DNA of 64,000 nucleotides from Apricaphanius iberus. Lineage: Eukaryota > Chordata > Actinopteri > Cyprinodontiformes > Aphaniidae. A program made the position numbers and the translations under genes. Positions 29,401 to 38,699 of the stretch are shown here, piece by piece (position 1 is the first letter of the stretch; each line of letters opens with the position of its first letter). The notes beneath the pieces are model-generated. The model saw only the letters and a list, made by a program, of their open reading frames with translations, made no database searches and was not told the DNA's origin. The DNA lies in contig JAPXFQ010001700.1 of NCBI GenBank assembly GCA_028564705.1, forward strand, positions 496,001-560,000, read 5' to 3'.

Positions 29401-32400
29401 TGTTAAAATAACTACAGGAAAAGGATCCTGCGTGAGATAGCAGCAGTTCACCTGACGCAGCGAGAGACGAGTGGCCGACGCTGGTAGACGGACTGGAACG
29501 GCCCTCCATAGTGAAGAGGCAATCGGCAGTGGCTTCATTTTTTACCATCACATCAGATCCAGACAGAGTCACAGGAGTGCTGATCCCAAGCTCCTCCTCC
29601 TGGGCCTGCTGCCTCCTAAGAGCAACCTTCAAGGAAGAAAAAGTTGATTAGAAACCGTGTGTAAAACAAATATTACTTTATTATGACGTCTATATAATTA
29701 CATCCTGAACAGTTGGAATATCAGAGCCAATAAGTAGTGTGAGATAATGAATCACAACAAGTTGTTTTAAACACTCACAGGAAAATCAGTAAGTAAATAC
29801 ATTTCTCTATTGATCACATCATCCTCTAATCTATAAATTAAGATACATTTGAGAGTTTGTTTTATGTTGTGCCTTTATTGTGTTTTCTCCAATAGTCAGT
29901 CTTACAAAGTTTTAGCTTTCCAGATTTGATCAAGCGGGTTGTTTTTATACAAACTGCTCCCGTTTTTTGGCACCGCAGTGAAACCAGACATTAGAGGATA
30001 GCGTGGGACGCTCAAGGACACAGCTAACAAGGGGGAGTGCCAATCATGAGACAGAAAGGAGATAAACTAAACCCTCCACCGATCCAGTTTATTACTACCT
30101 GTTATCAGCTACTGTAGAGTTTTATCCAAATTGTTTATAACAATACTGTCCACAAAACTGTCAGACAATACAATAAAACAGGATAAATACAAAAGTACTG
30201 GACAAATAAAATACATATCATGCTGAATCAGGACTTTTGAAAAGAAAAATCCAAGTATACAGAGAAAATCAGAGTAATTATTGTTTTTTATCCGTTCTAA
30301 ATCGCAATTCGAAATGTCTACATACAAGAGTTGTCAATAGAGTAGTAAAATAGCTGAGCAAAAGACATTTATGATTCATGTTTCATCCACTTAAATAGAA
30401 AAAATACAAATGATTTGAAAGTCAATTTTCTTAAAGTTTATTTGATTGCAGATTTTAGTATACATTTTAAAAAGGTTGCACGTGGCTGTTTTATCATTTT
30501 TAAAGTTTACGTGTTTCAAATTTAAGAATTTGTGTTGACATAAAGTGGTATGCAATAGTTTAATGAACCATGCACAAGAGATTTGTAAAATGTTTGACAC
30601 AAAACTTTAAAAATAGTTATGCGACTTGTTGTTTCTTTAACGTAATCAAATATAGTTGGCAAAAGATTAGTTTTATTTAGTCAAGCTTAACAACTTGAAT
30701 CGAGATTTGGGTGAACCTATTTGTTGTACAATTGTGGTTCTTTTTAAAGCGAAATTTAAATAAACTTGCATGATTAGAAAAAATAAAAACTGTAAAAAAT
30801 GTAGTTTTTGTTTTTTTAAGTCTGAAGTAAAGTCTGCACAAAGTCAGAGAAGGAGCTGCAAGTGACCCCCAAGCCACCTCTGAAATACAACTAAAATTTT
30901 AAATTAAACTGTACAATTACATAAAAGCACAGTCATAAAATTAGGCATATATTAATTATTTGCATTTGCCGAGTTACATTTACTTGTGTTTTTGGGGGAT
31001 TTTGTTTTTTAAGTGAATTTACTACTCCATAATTTTATTGTCACTTTAGTAATACAAAGTACTGCTATTTTTGCTTAATTGTTACTGTCTAAGACGAGGC
31101 TGAACTTGGCTTCCGATTCGCAGCTTCTGATTGGAATTTTCCGGTCCACCTTAAAAGTGTCATAACGCCTGTAGATGGTGGTATTCAGTAGTTTTCCTAA
31201 TTCATGAACTGAAAGCATGAAACATTGTAGGACGATGAAAGGAGAATCAGCCCTAGATTGTAACGGTATTTAATTCATCTAACAACCAGGATTTTATTAA
31301 TTTTAATTGTAAATCTACTTTCTAATATGTGTAACTCACAGTAAAATGTAAATTATGTATTTCTATGTCTTTTTCTGATCTACATCACATTAGACCTGTT
31401 CCTGATATAAAACCACAAGATTTATACTCCTCAAATCTGTACTGAATTATTCTACAGGGTCTATACATTCATAAAAACACAGTCTCTGATTTGTGAAACC
31501 TTTATTCTAGTTGTGAAAATGCAAATTAGGTTCATTTTCTGATATTTTTGTGATCCAGACCACATTAGACCAGGTCCAGGTCTACAACTGCTACACTTAG
31601 ACTCTTCAAATCTGGACTGAATTATTCTACAGGGTCTATACATTCATAAAAACACAGTCTCGGATGAATATAAATGATCAATCCTGCCATAGGGAATCAT
31701 TATATATGTTCCAGATTAATAGTTCCTAACCTTCTTGTGTGTGCAGACCCAAAATCTACTGAAGTTGGTTTCCGTTTCTAGCTTCCGATTCAGGAAATGG
31801 CTAAAGGGCTATTACAACCAATTTGTCTCTGCTCTGAGTATGATTAATCTGCTCTGGTTTAAAATCTACAGTACTTAGACATATCAGACCTGGACTATAT
31901 TATTCTACACTGCCAGAAAAACAATTAAAACCAACTCTGGGATTTGTCAAACCTTTCTCTGATTTGTGAAACTTCAATAAAGATGGATTTTAGCTGTTTT
32001 TCTGCTTCTCAGCCACACTATTTCAGCTGTTGTTAAAAAAATACAACACTCAGACATTTCAAACCTGGATTATATTATTCTACACTACTAGAAGAACAAT
32101 TAAAACCAACTCTGGGATTTGTGAAACCTTTCTCTGATTTGTGAAGCTTCAATAAAGGTGGATTAGTTTAGAATTTTTTTTCGGGTAAGAGATATTTAAA
32201 AAGTCTTAAATCAAAAACAAGAAAAATATCAAGCTTCACATTAACATTTTATTGAACACTGCTTCAGAGAACTTCAGAGATTTGCACGTCTCTCCATTTC
32301 TGTTCTTATTTGCATGAGAAGCTCCTCTTTTTCGCTGCAAAAATACCTTCAGTTAAATATTTGAACTTCCCCAAAGACAACAGCAAGATATACACAGCAA

Positions 32401-34301
32401 GTTTCTATTGCTGAAATTGTTCAGTCATTCTAATTCTCTTACCTCTCCACCATCTCGCCATGCTCAATTTTTTCCACTGCCTCAGCCCTGCTTAGCTTTT
32501 TGACCTTTTCCAATGCATGTATTGATGCCTGTGTTACAAAAAATTGAGCCAAAATCCATCTTAATTGAAGTTTCACAAATCAGAGAAAGGTTTGACAAAT
32601 CCCAGAGTTGGTTTTAATTGTTTTTCTGGCAGTGTAGAATAATATAGTCCAGGTCTGATATGTCTAAGTACTGTAGATTTTAAACCAGAGCAGATTAATC
32701 ATACTCAGAGCAGAGACAAATTGGTTGTAATAGCCCTTTAGCCATTTCCTGAATCGGAAGCTAGAAACGGAAACCAACTTCAGTAGATTTTGGGTCTGCA
32801 CACACAAGAAGGTTAGGAACTATTAATCTGGAACATATATAATGATTCCCTATGGCAGGATTGATCATTTATATTCATCCGAGACTGTGTTTTTATGAAT
32901 GTATAGACCCTGTAGAATAATTCAGTCCAGATTTGAAGAGTCTAAGTGTAGCAGTTGTAGACCTGGACCTGGTCTAATGTGGTCTGGATCACAAAAATAT
33001 CAGAAAATGAACCTAATTTGCATTTTCACAACTAGAATAAAGGTTTCACAAATCAGAGACTGTGTTTTTATGAATGTATAGACCCTGTAGAATAATTCAG
33101 TACAGATTTGAGGAGTATAAATCTTGTGGTTTTATATCAGGAACAGGTCTAATGTGATGTAGATCAGAAAAAGACATAGAAATACATAATTTACATTTTA
33201 CTGTGAGTTACACATATTAGAAAGTAGATTTACAATTAAAATTAATAAAATCCTGGTTGTTAGATGAATTAAATACCGTTACAATCTAGGGCTGATTCTC
33301 CTTTCATCGTCCTACAATGTTTCATGCTTTCAGTTCATGAATTAGGAAAACTACTGAATACCACCATCTACAGGCGTTATGACACTTTTAAGGTGGACCG
33401 GAAAATTCCAATCAGAAGCTGCGAATCGGAAGCCAAGTTCAGCCTCGTCTTTCTAAGTAGGATATATATCCTTTAAATGCATTTTTAAAATGTGTCTTTT
33501 TTTTATCTTTTTTTTTTATCAGTGTGCAATTTTCATATAACTTTCTATTTTTGCCTGTCTAGTTAAATACATTTTTAAATATTAAATGTTACAATCAGTT
33601 AGTACTTGAACTGTCCACTTACCCAATACTAATAAAAATATGTTGAAGCACAGCTACTTTTGAGTACAATTTTGTTGGCAATACTCTAACCAATGATTGT
33701 CCTAAATTAGCAAACACAAACCTCTAATTATTGAACACTCACTTTATAAGTTTAATGAATATATTACAAGGTTGTAACAGTTATGTTTTTAAAAGAAGTA
33801 CAAAGTCGCTGGTTTATTATTATTTTTTAGTTTTTTATGCAAAATGTAACATCAGAGCCATTAAAAGTTAGCTTCCAAATTTGAAACCATGCTAATGTAG
33901 CTCGTTAACATTGTAGCTATTGTAACTAAACTGATATTTTCGGTTCTCTGTGTTTTATTTAAAAAAAGGTTGCATAAAAAACATTGTAAAAGAGATAATT
34001 GATTAGTTATAACTGAATTTTTCTCCGCGGAGTTAACCTGCAAGTGGTCCGGGTGGGTGAGAGGAAAATTATCGGTTACCTGCGCCGCCATTACGCGTTG
34101 CCTCTCTGCTATCAGCTTGCACTTGGGACATTGGCAGTCCCTCCAGTTACAAAAGCGTTTGTGGCCTTTCAAAGGAGAAAAAAATCCGTGGTTTCTGCAG
34201 CGGGAGCACTTTGGCATTCTCGGGGTCTTGCGGCCTTTAGTAGGGGACTGTGGTCCAGATCCCTCTGCTGGCCCCTGCTTGCTCAGCCTCTCTTTGCTCA
34301 T
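7993..34301 (-). CDS. dmrt1: dmrt1, doublesex/mab-3 related transcription factor 1 (four of its exons; 3' end missing)
   Basis: Nuclear DNA-binding transcription factor that drives testis differentiation in vertebrates (family knowledge). Coding exons on the minus strand are 34080-34301, 29452-29626, 20100-20257 and 7993-8164, all with AG/GT borders and matching phases (0, 1, 0, then 1). Together they give 242 residues. Exon 1 holds a complete DM zinc module: the chelating set C32, C35, H38, H47, C51, C56, C58 and C61 is intact. Exon 2 supplies the rest of the recognition helix ([14 protein letters not shown]). Exons 3 and 4 carry the Ser-rich stretch and the Tyr-rich DMRT1 region ([36 protein letters not shown]). 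Fish DMRT1 is usually about 290-300 residues, so about 50 residues of C-terminus are missing. Odd point: the usual GYVSPLKGHK reads [10 protein letters not shown]. The divergent neighbour is cfap157. The DM sequence and the DMRT1-specific tail exclude dmrt2 and dmrt3. Confidence 0.95.
8915..9065 (-). mobile_element. Antisense fragment of hAT family 'TAGGGATGCAAC'
   Basis: The reverse complement of atggttgcatcc and of the body ggtatcatgtcggtttgaaa matches the family copies at 4295 and 43160. Only one end is kept. Confidence 0.5.
11245..11745 (-). mobile_element. Tc1/mariner-like transposon remnant
   Basis: The plus strand is antisense to a fish Tc1 transposase gene. Recognisable stretches include ttggcaatgacagaggtcaa, gtctggagactgagtagggc, tcttcgttgcctgggtgatg and catgatacatggccccattc. 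It breaks off near 11745, so only part of the transposase is present. Frames are interrupted. Confidence 0.75.
11826..11900 (+). repeat. (TCCA)n-headed dispersed fish repeat fragment
   Basis: Five TCCA units are followed by ttttcttaaccgcttaatcc and gggtcgcgggggggctggtg, the head of the common fish repeat whose tail is at 1-122. Confidence 0.6.
12067..12380 (+). repeat. Two diverged tandem units of about 190 bp
   Basis: Units at 12067-12200 and 12255-12380 share aagaag-c-c-atc-aaagaagYgagga, agagctgaaa-ctg and tacactgctgga/ttcactgctgca segments. Origin unknown; possibly internal to a degenerate transposon. Confidence 0.35.
13087..13768 (+). mobile_element. 5'-truncated copy of the hAT element at 22523
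   Basis: It shares an almost co-linear body with 23000-23718: agatggcgggaccgc, gtacgtctgatttcatgcc, aatgtcaaaggccttttctg and the AT microsatellite. It ends cataatcgtgcagctcta. The left terminal repeat is absent. Confidence 0.75.
13446..13558. repeat. (AT)n microsatellite
   Basis: Nearly pure AT dinucleotide repeat with a few GTAT and ACAT interruptions. It sits inside the hAT copy at 13087-13768. Confidence 0.95.
16870..16990 (+). mobile_element. LINE 3'-end fragment
   Basis: The motif tgttgtgaggcactttgtgg followed by a 'gtgctacacaaatcaag' ending is the usual 3' end of fish non-LTR elements ('ctatataaataaa'). Confidence 0.45.
17405..19141. mobile_element. Non-autonomous hAT element with intact target duplication
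   Basis: The terminal inverted repeats TAGGGCTGTGCGATATG and CATATCGCCCAGCCCTG are flanked by the perfect 8-bp duplication gttacccg at 17397-17404 and 19142-19149. Inside, from about 17443, a second hAT-like sequence begins agggttgggcatcg; it may end near 18370 (agaaccgttcatgaac). No transposase frame is visible. Confidence 0.8.
20100..20257 (-). CDS. dmrt1: dmrt1 coding exon 3
   Basis: The acceptor TTTTTCCAG leads into a Ser-rich start ([12 protein letters not shown]), then [11 protein letters not shown] and a Tyr-rich segment ending NLYNYPQYQ. These are typical of DMRT1 in fish. The exon is 158 nt and enters in phase 1. The donor is GTAAAC in phase 0. Confidence 0.93.
20990..21060 (+). mobile_element. 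LINE 3' tail
   Basis: The segment tgccttgagatgacatttga followed by 'gtgaattggccctatgtaaa' and a (GAATT)-type tail is a typical 3' end of a fish LINE. Confidence 0.6.
22523..23718. mobile_element. Non-autonomous hAT element with intact target duplication
   Basis: The terminal inverted repeats TAGGGCTGCAC and GTGCAGCCCTA are flanked by the perfect 8-bp duplication ctcccgat at 22515-22522 and 23719-23726. The 1196-bp body carries a long AT/AG microsatellite and no transposase. A truncated sister copy is at 13087-13768. Confidence 0.85.
23390..23497. repeat. (AT)n with (AG)n microsatellite
   Basis: AT repeat interrupted by a short AGAGAGAGAG block and a GTGTATGT block. Confidence 0.95.
24307..24660. 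mobile_element. hAT-like repeat fragment
   Basis: The start taggggtgtagcgataag is a hAT-type end. The internal part (acactggactctcagaagta, ctgaattaaaaggctggttg) is related to 27600-27720. A right end was not identified. Confidence 0.4.
25778..26037 (+). repeat. Common teleost interspersed repeat
   Basis: The sequence ggtaaatggactgaacttat, then caaagcgctttacattgaag, ttcacccattcacactcgca and ccttgcccaggggcacatcg is a standard fish repeat, seen in many genomes as 'tggtaaatggcctgtatttgtatagcgc'. Confidence 0.65.
27400..28670. mobile_element. hAT-like repeat region related to 24307-24660
   Basis: Shared blocks (actaacagaagccagtggga, actctgaattaaaaggcgct) and an end reading tataccgcccaggcctac, like an inverted 'GGGCGGTATA' hAT terminus. 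Internal boundaries are unclear. Confidence 0.35.
28675..29030 (+). mobile_element. LINE 3' fragment (same family as 60500-62010)
   Basis: It shares cttcacagatctg, gcagctgatccagaatgc, ccccagttctaaagtcctca and cactggctccctgtagctca with the element at 61380-61900. That block encodes the usual LINE C-terminus (PVLKSLHWLPV). Frames are broken. Confidence 0.65.
29452..29626 (-). CDS. dmrt1: dmrt1 coding exon 2
   Basis: The acceptor CTTGAAG is followed by GTTGCTCTT (VALRRQQAQ), which continues the DM recognition helix in phase 0. The exon has 58 codons plus one base, including the conserved [13 protein letters not shown] and [10 protein letters not shown] blocks. The donor is GTGAAC. Its phase-1 end joins exon 3 exactly. 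Confidence 0.94.
31091..33451. repeat. Giant near-perfect palindrome (foldback-type element) in dmrt1 intron 1
   Basis: The left arm 31091-31995 is the reverse complement of the right arm 32547-33451 (paired positions sum to 64542, no indels). Checked by eye, the arms match except at 31979 and 31992, close to the inner ends. Both arms encode the same 60-codon chance frame (31461-31643 minus, 32899-33081 plus), which proves the symmetry. The outer ends are AAGACGAGG and CCTCGTCTT. The flanking tct at 31088 and 33452 could be a 3-bp target duplication. The arms contain a 175-bp direct repeat (agggtctatacattcataaa at 31456 and 31631) and diverged further units. The loop is 551 bp. Probably a DNA-transposon derivative, or an inverted duplication of one; the family is not recognised. 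Confidence 0.93.
32274..32528 (-). pseudogene. Two exon-like segments captured in the palindrome loop
   Basis: On the minus strand, the acceptor TTTTTTGTAACACAG leads to an 86-nt open exon (32443-32528) translating [20 protein letters not shown] and onward. It is followed by the donor GTAAGAG, a 108-nt intron, the acceptor TTTTTGCAG, and a second exon (32274-32334) translating [19 protein letters not shown] then a stop. A polyadenylation signal AATAAA follows at 32248-32253. The phases join exactly (AG + C). The 48-residue product is charged and helical, like a coiled-coil C-terminus. No upstream exon is present because the palindrome arm begins just beyond. It could be the residual last exons of the element's own gene or a captured host gene. 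The parent gene is not recognised. Confidence 0.55.
34080..34301 (-). CDS. dmrt1: dmrt1 coding exon 1 (DM domain)
   Basis: This exon holds 74 codons starting [10 protein letters not shown]. The start was chosen because it gives the usual short N-terminus before the DM domain and has G at -3. All eight zinc-binding Cys/His positions are present. The exon ends at MAAQ with the donor GTAACC in phase 0, exactly where vertebrate DMRT1 exon 1 ends. The frame stays open into the intron to 33861, but that extension is intronic. Confidence 0.95.
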
Positions 34302-34362
34302 GACTATCGGCTCCGGACAAGCAGCACGCTGGGATAGTTCAGGTGGCTGCAGACTAGAGTCA

Positions 34363-34370
34363 TTTATATA
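34363..34370 (-). promoter_or_regulatory. Candidate TATA box of dmrt1
   Basis: On the minus strand the sequence reads TATATAAA, 62 bp upstream of the dmrt1 ATG. A start site about 30 bp downstream (near 34335) would leave a 5' UTR of about 30 nt. The motif and spacing are seen; promoter use is inferred. Confidence 0.5.
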
Positions 34371-35094
34371 CTTGTGGCCGTGGCTTGGAGGTCACAGCTC
34401 CTCCCTGTCCTCGTTTCACCTCCCTGCAGCAGCATCGTTTCAGAAAAGGAAACTCTTTTTATAAAGTTTTATTGTTTACATATAAAATGAAGTAAAATTT
34501 CATATAAAATGAAATAAGTATTTTCCAGCCCTTTTTTTTTTTTTTATGGCTGCCACATAATGAAAACCCAAAACATGTCCACATGTCTCAAATTAGAATA
34601 TTACATAGGACAATTTAAAAAATACATTTATTATTATGGCTGGGTATTGATTGAAATTTCAGGAATCAAATTGATTCCAATTTGCAAGAATCTATAATTC
34701 TAATTCGATCCAATCCAATCTTTTCTTTTCTACTGTTTATTTTAATATTTTAACTTCTTATTTTAGTCATCCTTCCAGTGTTTCTTCTATTGGAGCCCGC
34801 TGCATCGGGGGCGTTGGTCAGCTGTAGCTGCCTGGTGCTCTCCAGGTATTGCTTGGGGTGGAGATGGTGGTACCATCCCTCCCTCCTCCCCCTGGGTCTG
34901 TGCCTTGGCTGCTGCAGTTGATCTGATGCTGCTGATGCAGATGGTTCCTATGATGGCGTTTCCTGGCTCATCTGTAATCAGCCCGTTGTTGCTTTTATTT
35001 TTGCTTTTATGTGTGTGTGGGTATAGTTGTGATGATGTTTTTCTATTTTGGGTTGGGAAGGGTGGGGGTTTGTGAGGTCGTTTTAATCTGTTAA

Positions 35095-35165
35095 GCACTT
35101 TGAGAAGCTATGTAGTTTGAAAAGCACTTTATAAATGAAGTTTTGATTTGATTTGATTGATTTAA
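35095..35165 (+). mobile_element. LINE 3' tail
   Basis: The segment agcactttataaatgaagttttgatttgatttgattga (split: gcactttataaatg then a TTTGA repeat) is the usual LINE 3' tail form. Confidence 0.5.
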
Positions 35166-35702
35166 ATCTGATCCATACTGATCGATTTGATTTCAGTCAG
35201 TGCAAAAAACACTTTTTGAGCCGTTATCCTAATTTTTTGCCTGTTATTCAATTATTTAACTCTGTGTGAGTAATGGTTCAACAGGGAAACTGTATTAACC
35301 CTTTCAGACACAAAACTTAAAATGGCCATCTGGACTTTACCTTCCCATACTTTAGCTGTAAAAAGGGCAAATTAATATAAAAAACAAAATCGATTTTTTG
35401 AACTTGTGAATCGATTAAATCTGATTTCTACAAAAATCAATTCAGAATTCATTTTCAGATTATTTCCAACACAGCACTATTTATTATCCATAAATAGTTT
35501 ACAGGCCTACACAATACTGCTGACTTAACAGAGGTCCAACAGACTGTTTAAAAATTAACACTCTCAACAAGGAGGCTAATCTACAAAAATTGTGTTTATT
35601 TGCACAGTGCTGCATCCGGGCATTTACATAGAGAGTTGAATGGAAGGAAAACGTGGGAAGATAAAAGTGTATGAGCTTCAGGGATAACTGTAGCCTCTAG
35701 AG

Positions 35703-36051
35703 CAGTGGTGTCAAACTCATTTCCATTTAGTGCCACATCGAGCTGATGAATATTCTTAAAGGGCCGTTTGTGGCAGAAAGTATTGATAAAAGTATAACAA
35801 GCCGTTAAAATCAGCCTCCACATTCCAAAAGTACGTCTTAATATGTAATAATACTTAACATCTTTACATAATGATGTGATTTACGAATGTTCAAATAAAT
35901 ACTGATTTTATTTTATTGATAACATTTTATTGGGGTGCAGAAAAATATAACTTAATTTTTCTACCTATAGTGTCCTCTAGAGTTTAGAGGGCCACATAAA
36001 TGGCCATGGAGGGTTGGATTTGGAGCCCGGGCCTTGAGTTTGACACGTGTG
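35703..36051. mobile_element. hAT MITE with perfect 8-bp target duplication
   Basis: The left end cagtggtgtcaaactcat and right end gagtttgacacgtgtg form terminal inverted repeats. The duplication ctctagag flanks both sides (35695-35702 and 36052-36059). Length is 349 bp, with no coding capacity. Confidence 0.85.
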
Positions 36052-36419
36052 CTCTAGAGGGTTGTCAAGCAACATCCATTCAAAAATTTGTGGGAGCTTC
36101 TCAACGGATGGATTGAGGCTGGAGTCAGGGTCAAGAGTCCATATACACAGATTAACAATAAATAAAAATATTAAATTTTTAATTTTCTTCCCCATACACG
36201 CTCCAGCAATGCCTGATCAGTAGAATGAGCCCTGGCCTTTTCACTGCGGTTTCCTCTATATGCCTGTAAATTCACTTGAATAGCGAGTGTTCGGGTCAAA
36301 CAAGCAGATTTCCCAAGTGCTTTCCAGGGGCGGCATAATGCGTAATGGTGTCATGCGTGTTCACACTCAGGTGACTACATCATTAACAGCCGTGGAGCGA
36401 TGGTTAACTGGAAGTCGGA

Positions 36420-37380
36420 TTCAGAATAGAATAGAACAGACTAGAATAGAATAGAATAAAAATAATCCTGTAATAGTCCCACGAGGGGAAATTTGGTCAC
36501 AAAAGCAGCCAAGAAAAAACAACAAATATACAAACGTGTTGAAACTCACTCCAAAAAGTATGTTACATAAGAATGTACAAAAAGAAATATGGATTGCGTG
36601 TACTATTATGCATTTGAAATAGTAAAAGGAGAACTTTCAGTCAGTTGCTGTATATGGTCGGGGGAAAATAATGTCCAAATTACAGCAGTAGCAGTTGTTT
36701 GGTTATTTAGTGCAAATACAAAATACAGCGCTGGTGTAAACATCTATGTTTGTTGGGAGCAGTTTAGTAAAATCTGAAAGCTGCAGGGAGTCAGGAGCTG
36801 CAGAATCGCTCCTTCATGCATCTAGGATGCAGCAGTCTGTCAGTGAAGGAGCTTTGCAGTTCAGCAACATTTCCATGCATGGGGTGGGAGACTCTGTCCA
36901 TCAGAGATGTTATTTTGGCCAGAGTCCTTCTGTCTCCAACCACCTGATTGGGTTCTAGGGTGCATCCTAGAACAGAGCTGGCCTTCCTGATGAGTTTATC
37001 CAACCTCTTCCTCTCAGCTGTCGATAAACTGCTGCTCCAACATACAACACTGTATAATATGACAGATACTACCACAGAGTCATAGAAGGTCTTTAACAGC
37101 GCCCCCTGGACTCCAAATGACATCAGCCGCCTAGGCAGGTAGTCTGACCTCTGACCCTTCCTGTAAAGAGCATCAGTGTAGTGGCTCCAGTCCAGTTTAT
37201 TCAGGTGAACACCAAAGTACCTATAAGAGTCCACTATCTCAATGTCCGCTCCCTGGATGTTCACCTGTGTTCAGCAGGTGGTTCTGCTGACACCAGTGCA
37301 CAAAGTCCAGAGTCCTCTGTCTGTACTCTGAGTCGTCCTCACCTGTGATGAGGCCGACCATGGCAGAGTCATCAGACTAT
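36420..37380 (-). mobile_element. 5'-truncated LINE (CR1/L2/Rex1-type reverse transcriptase C-terminus and tail)
   Basis: On the minus strand the translation runs from DDSAMVGLITGEDDSEYR (near 37370) through VDSYRYFGVHLN, LLKTFYDSVVVSVILYSVVC and TAERKRLDKLIRKASSVLG, then stops near 36791. The pieces lie in two frames, with a break near 37268, so the copy is dead. The 3' tail is an (ATTCT)-type repeat at about 36420-36460. Most of the reverse transcriptase is lost. Confidence 0.8.
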
Positions 37381-38699
37381 GTTTATATTTTTTTGTGGTT
37401 TGATGATGAAAATTGGAGTTTAGGGCCTTCTCAAGGGCAGTGTTGTGTAAAATCAAGGAACAACTTTTGTTCAGATTGAATTAATAACCATTTTAACATC
37501 ACATTCATAAAAAAAAATGTTTTTAATTTATCTTCTTCATACCGGATTGATTGTCCTTGGTGTCATTATTTGGCTACTGCCCTTCCTAATTCTACTAAAA
37601 AAAGACACTTTGCATAAACAATAAGATATTAGATGTTTATTTTTAAGCCGTATCAGGAACTCAAATACCAAAAGATGTGTCATTCATACAGAAGCTGATT
37701 ATCAATAGCAGAAACTTTCTGTATCTAATAAACTGATAAATGTCAATTTAACTCTTCCCTTCATGTTACTTATTCTGTGGGTAACGTTACTGTGTGACAA
37801 TTACAGACACATCACAACATTGACTGAATTAGTTCGTTTTTTTTTTTTTTAATAATGTAAATAAATCTAGTTCTTATTAATGATCATATCCCTGTGTTGG
37901 CTTGGCTGGCCAGAGATTTTCCAAACAGGCTTGTTCAGAACCATGGAACTTTTTTCAGAACACCACTGATGGGTATTAGGCTGAACAGGCTGCCAGCGAC
38001 TAAAGTCCCAACTTACAGGCATCAAGATATGTGGATAGGGTGGGTGAACGCTCTGGCTGGGTGCCTCTTAACAAGGAAAACTCCTGAGTAAAGGAATGTC
38101 CAGTCTCTCTTGACAATACTGCTTCCAGAATACTGCATCAAGGCAAGTCTGAACCAAAACGTCTCAACCTAGCAGACCAGCTAAGCCTTCTTTCCCACAA
38201 GACAAGTGGCATTCTACATCCTGAAATTCACCTTCCGGAGTAAGACTCAGACTGCCAAGTCCCTGTCTTTGGCTGTTACCCATCAACACTTGGAAGCTTT
38301 TGGCTCCTGCTACAAGCAGTAAACCCTCTGGAGGTGCGACCCACGTTTCCCATTCAGGCAGTACCAGATGAGACATAATGAGACAAGTCTAACCACCAGG
38401 AGCTCGTCAGTTTGACCTAACTTCAGGCTTGGCACCAGAGGAGCCACGTCCGGGCGAGAAGGCACATTTTCCATTGTCTCATCTTTGGGCTACACTTACT
38501 CTGATCCCTCACCTATGACCTTTCGCAATGGGTGACCCTAACAGGGCCATCAATTTCAATGTACAAACTGCTAAAAACCAGCACACCATCAAGGTAGGCA
38601 GCACTGCAGTGATCCAAACCCTGGAGAGCTCAACCATCAAGGAAGGTGGGCTGGTGGCCTGGAATTCTGACCCTTTCTGTTCTTTCAGTTTACACATAG

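Larger units (their letters stand above)
20258..29451 (-). other. dmrt1 intron 2
   Basis: A 9.2-kb intron. It contains a LINE tail (20990-21060), nested hAT elements (22340-24055 and 22523-23718), a hAT-like repeat (24307-24660), a low-copy interspersed repeat (25778-26037), a related repeat region (27400-28670) and a LINE fragment (28675-29030). No host exon is recognised. Confidence 0.7.
29627..34079 (-). other. dmrt1 intron 1
   Basis: A 4.5-kb intron directly after the DM-domain exon. Its centre is occupied by the large palindrome at 31091-33451. The flanks (29627-31090 and 33452-34079) are AT-rich, with nothing recognised. Confidence 0.75.

Noticed and set aside
31461..31643. 60-codon ORF, repeated identically at 32899-33081 in the opposite direction
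   Set aside because: It is a chance frame inside the palindrome arms. The identity reflects DNA symmetry, not a duplicated gene.
34044..34464. Plus-strand ORFs of 97 and 135 codons over dmrt1 exon 1
   Set aside because: Antisense shadows of the GC-rich DM-domain exon, with no motif of their own.
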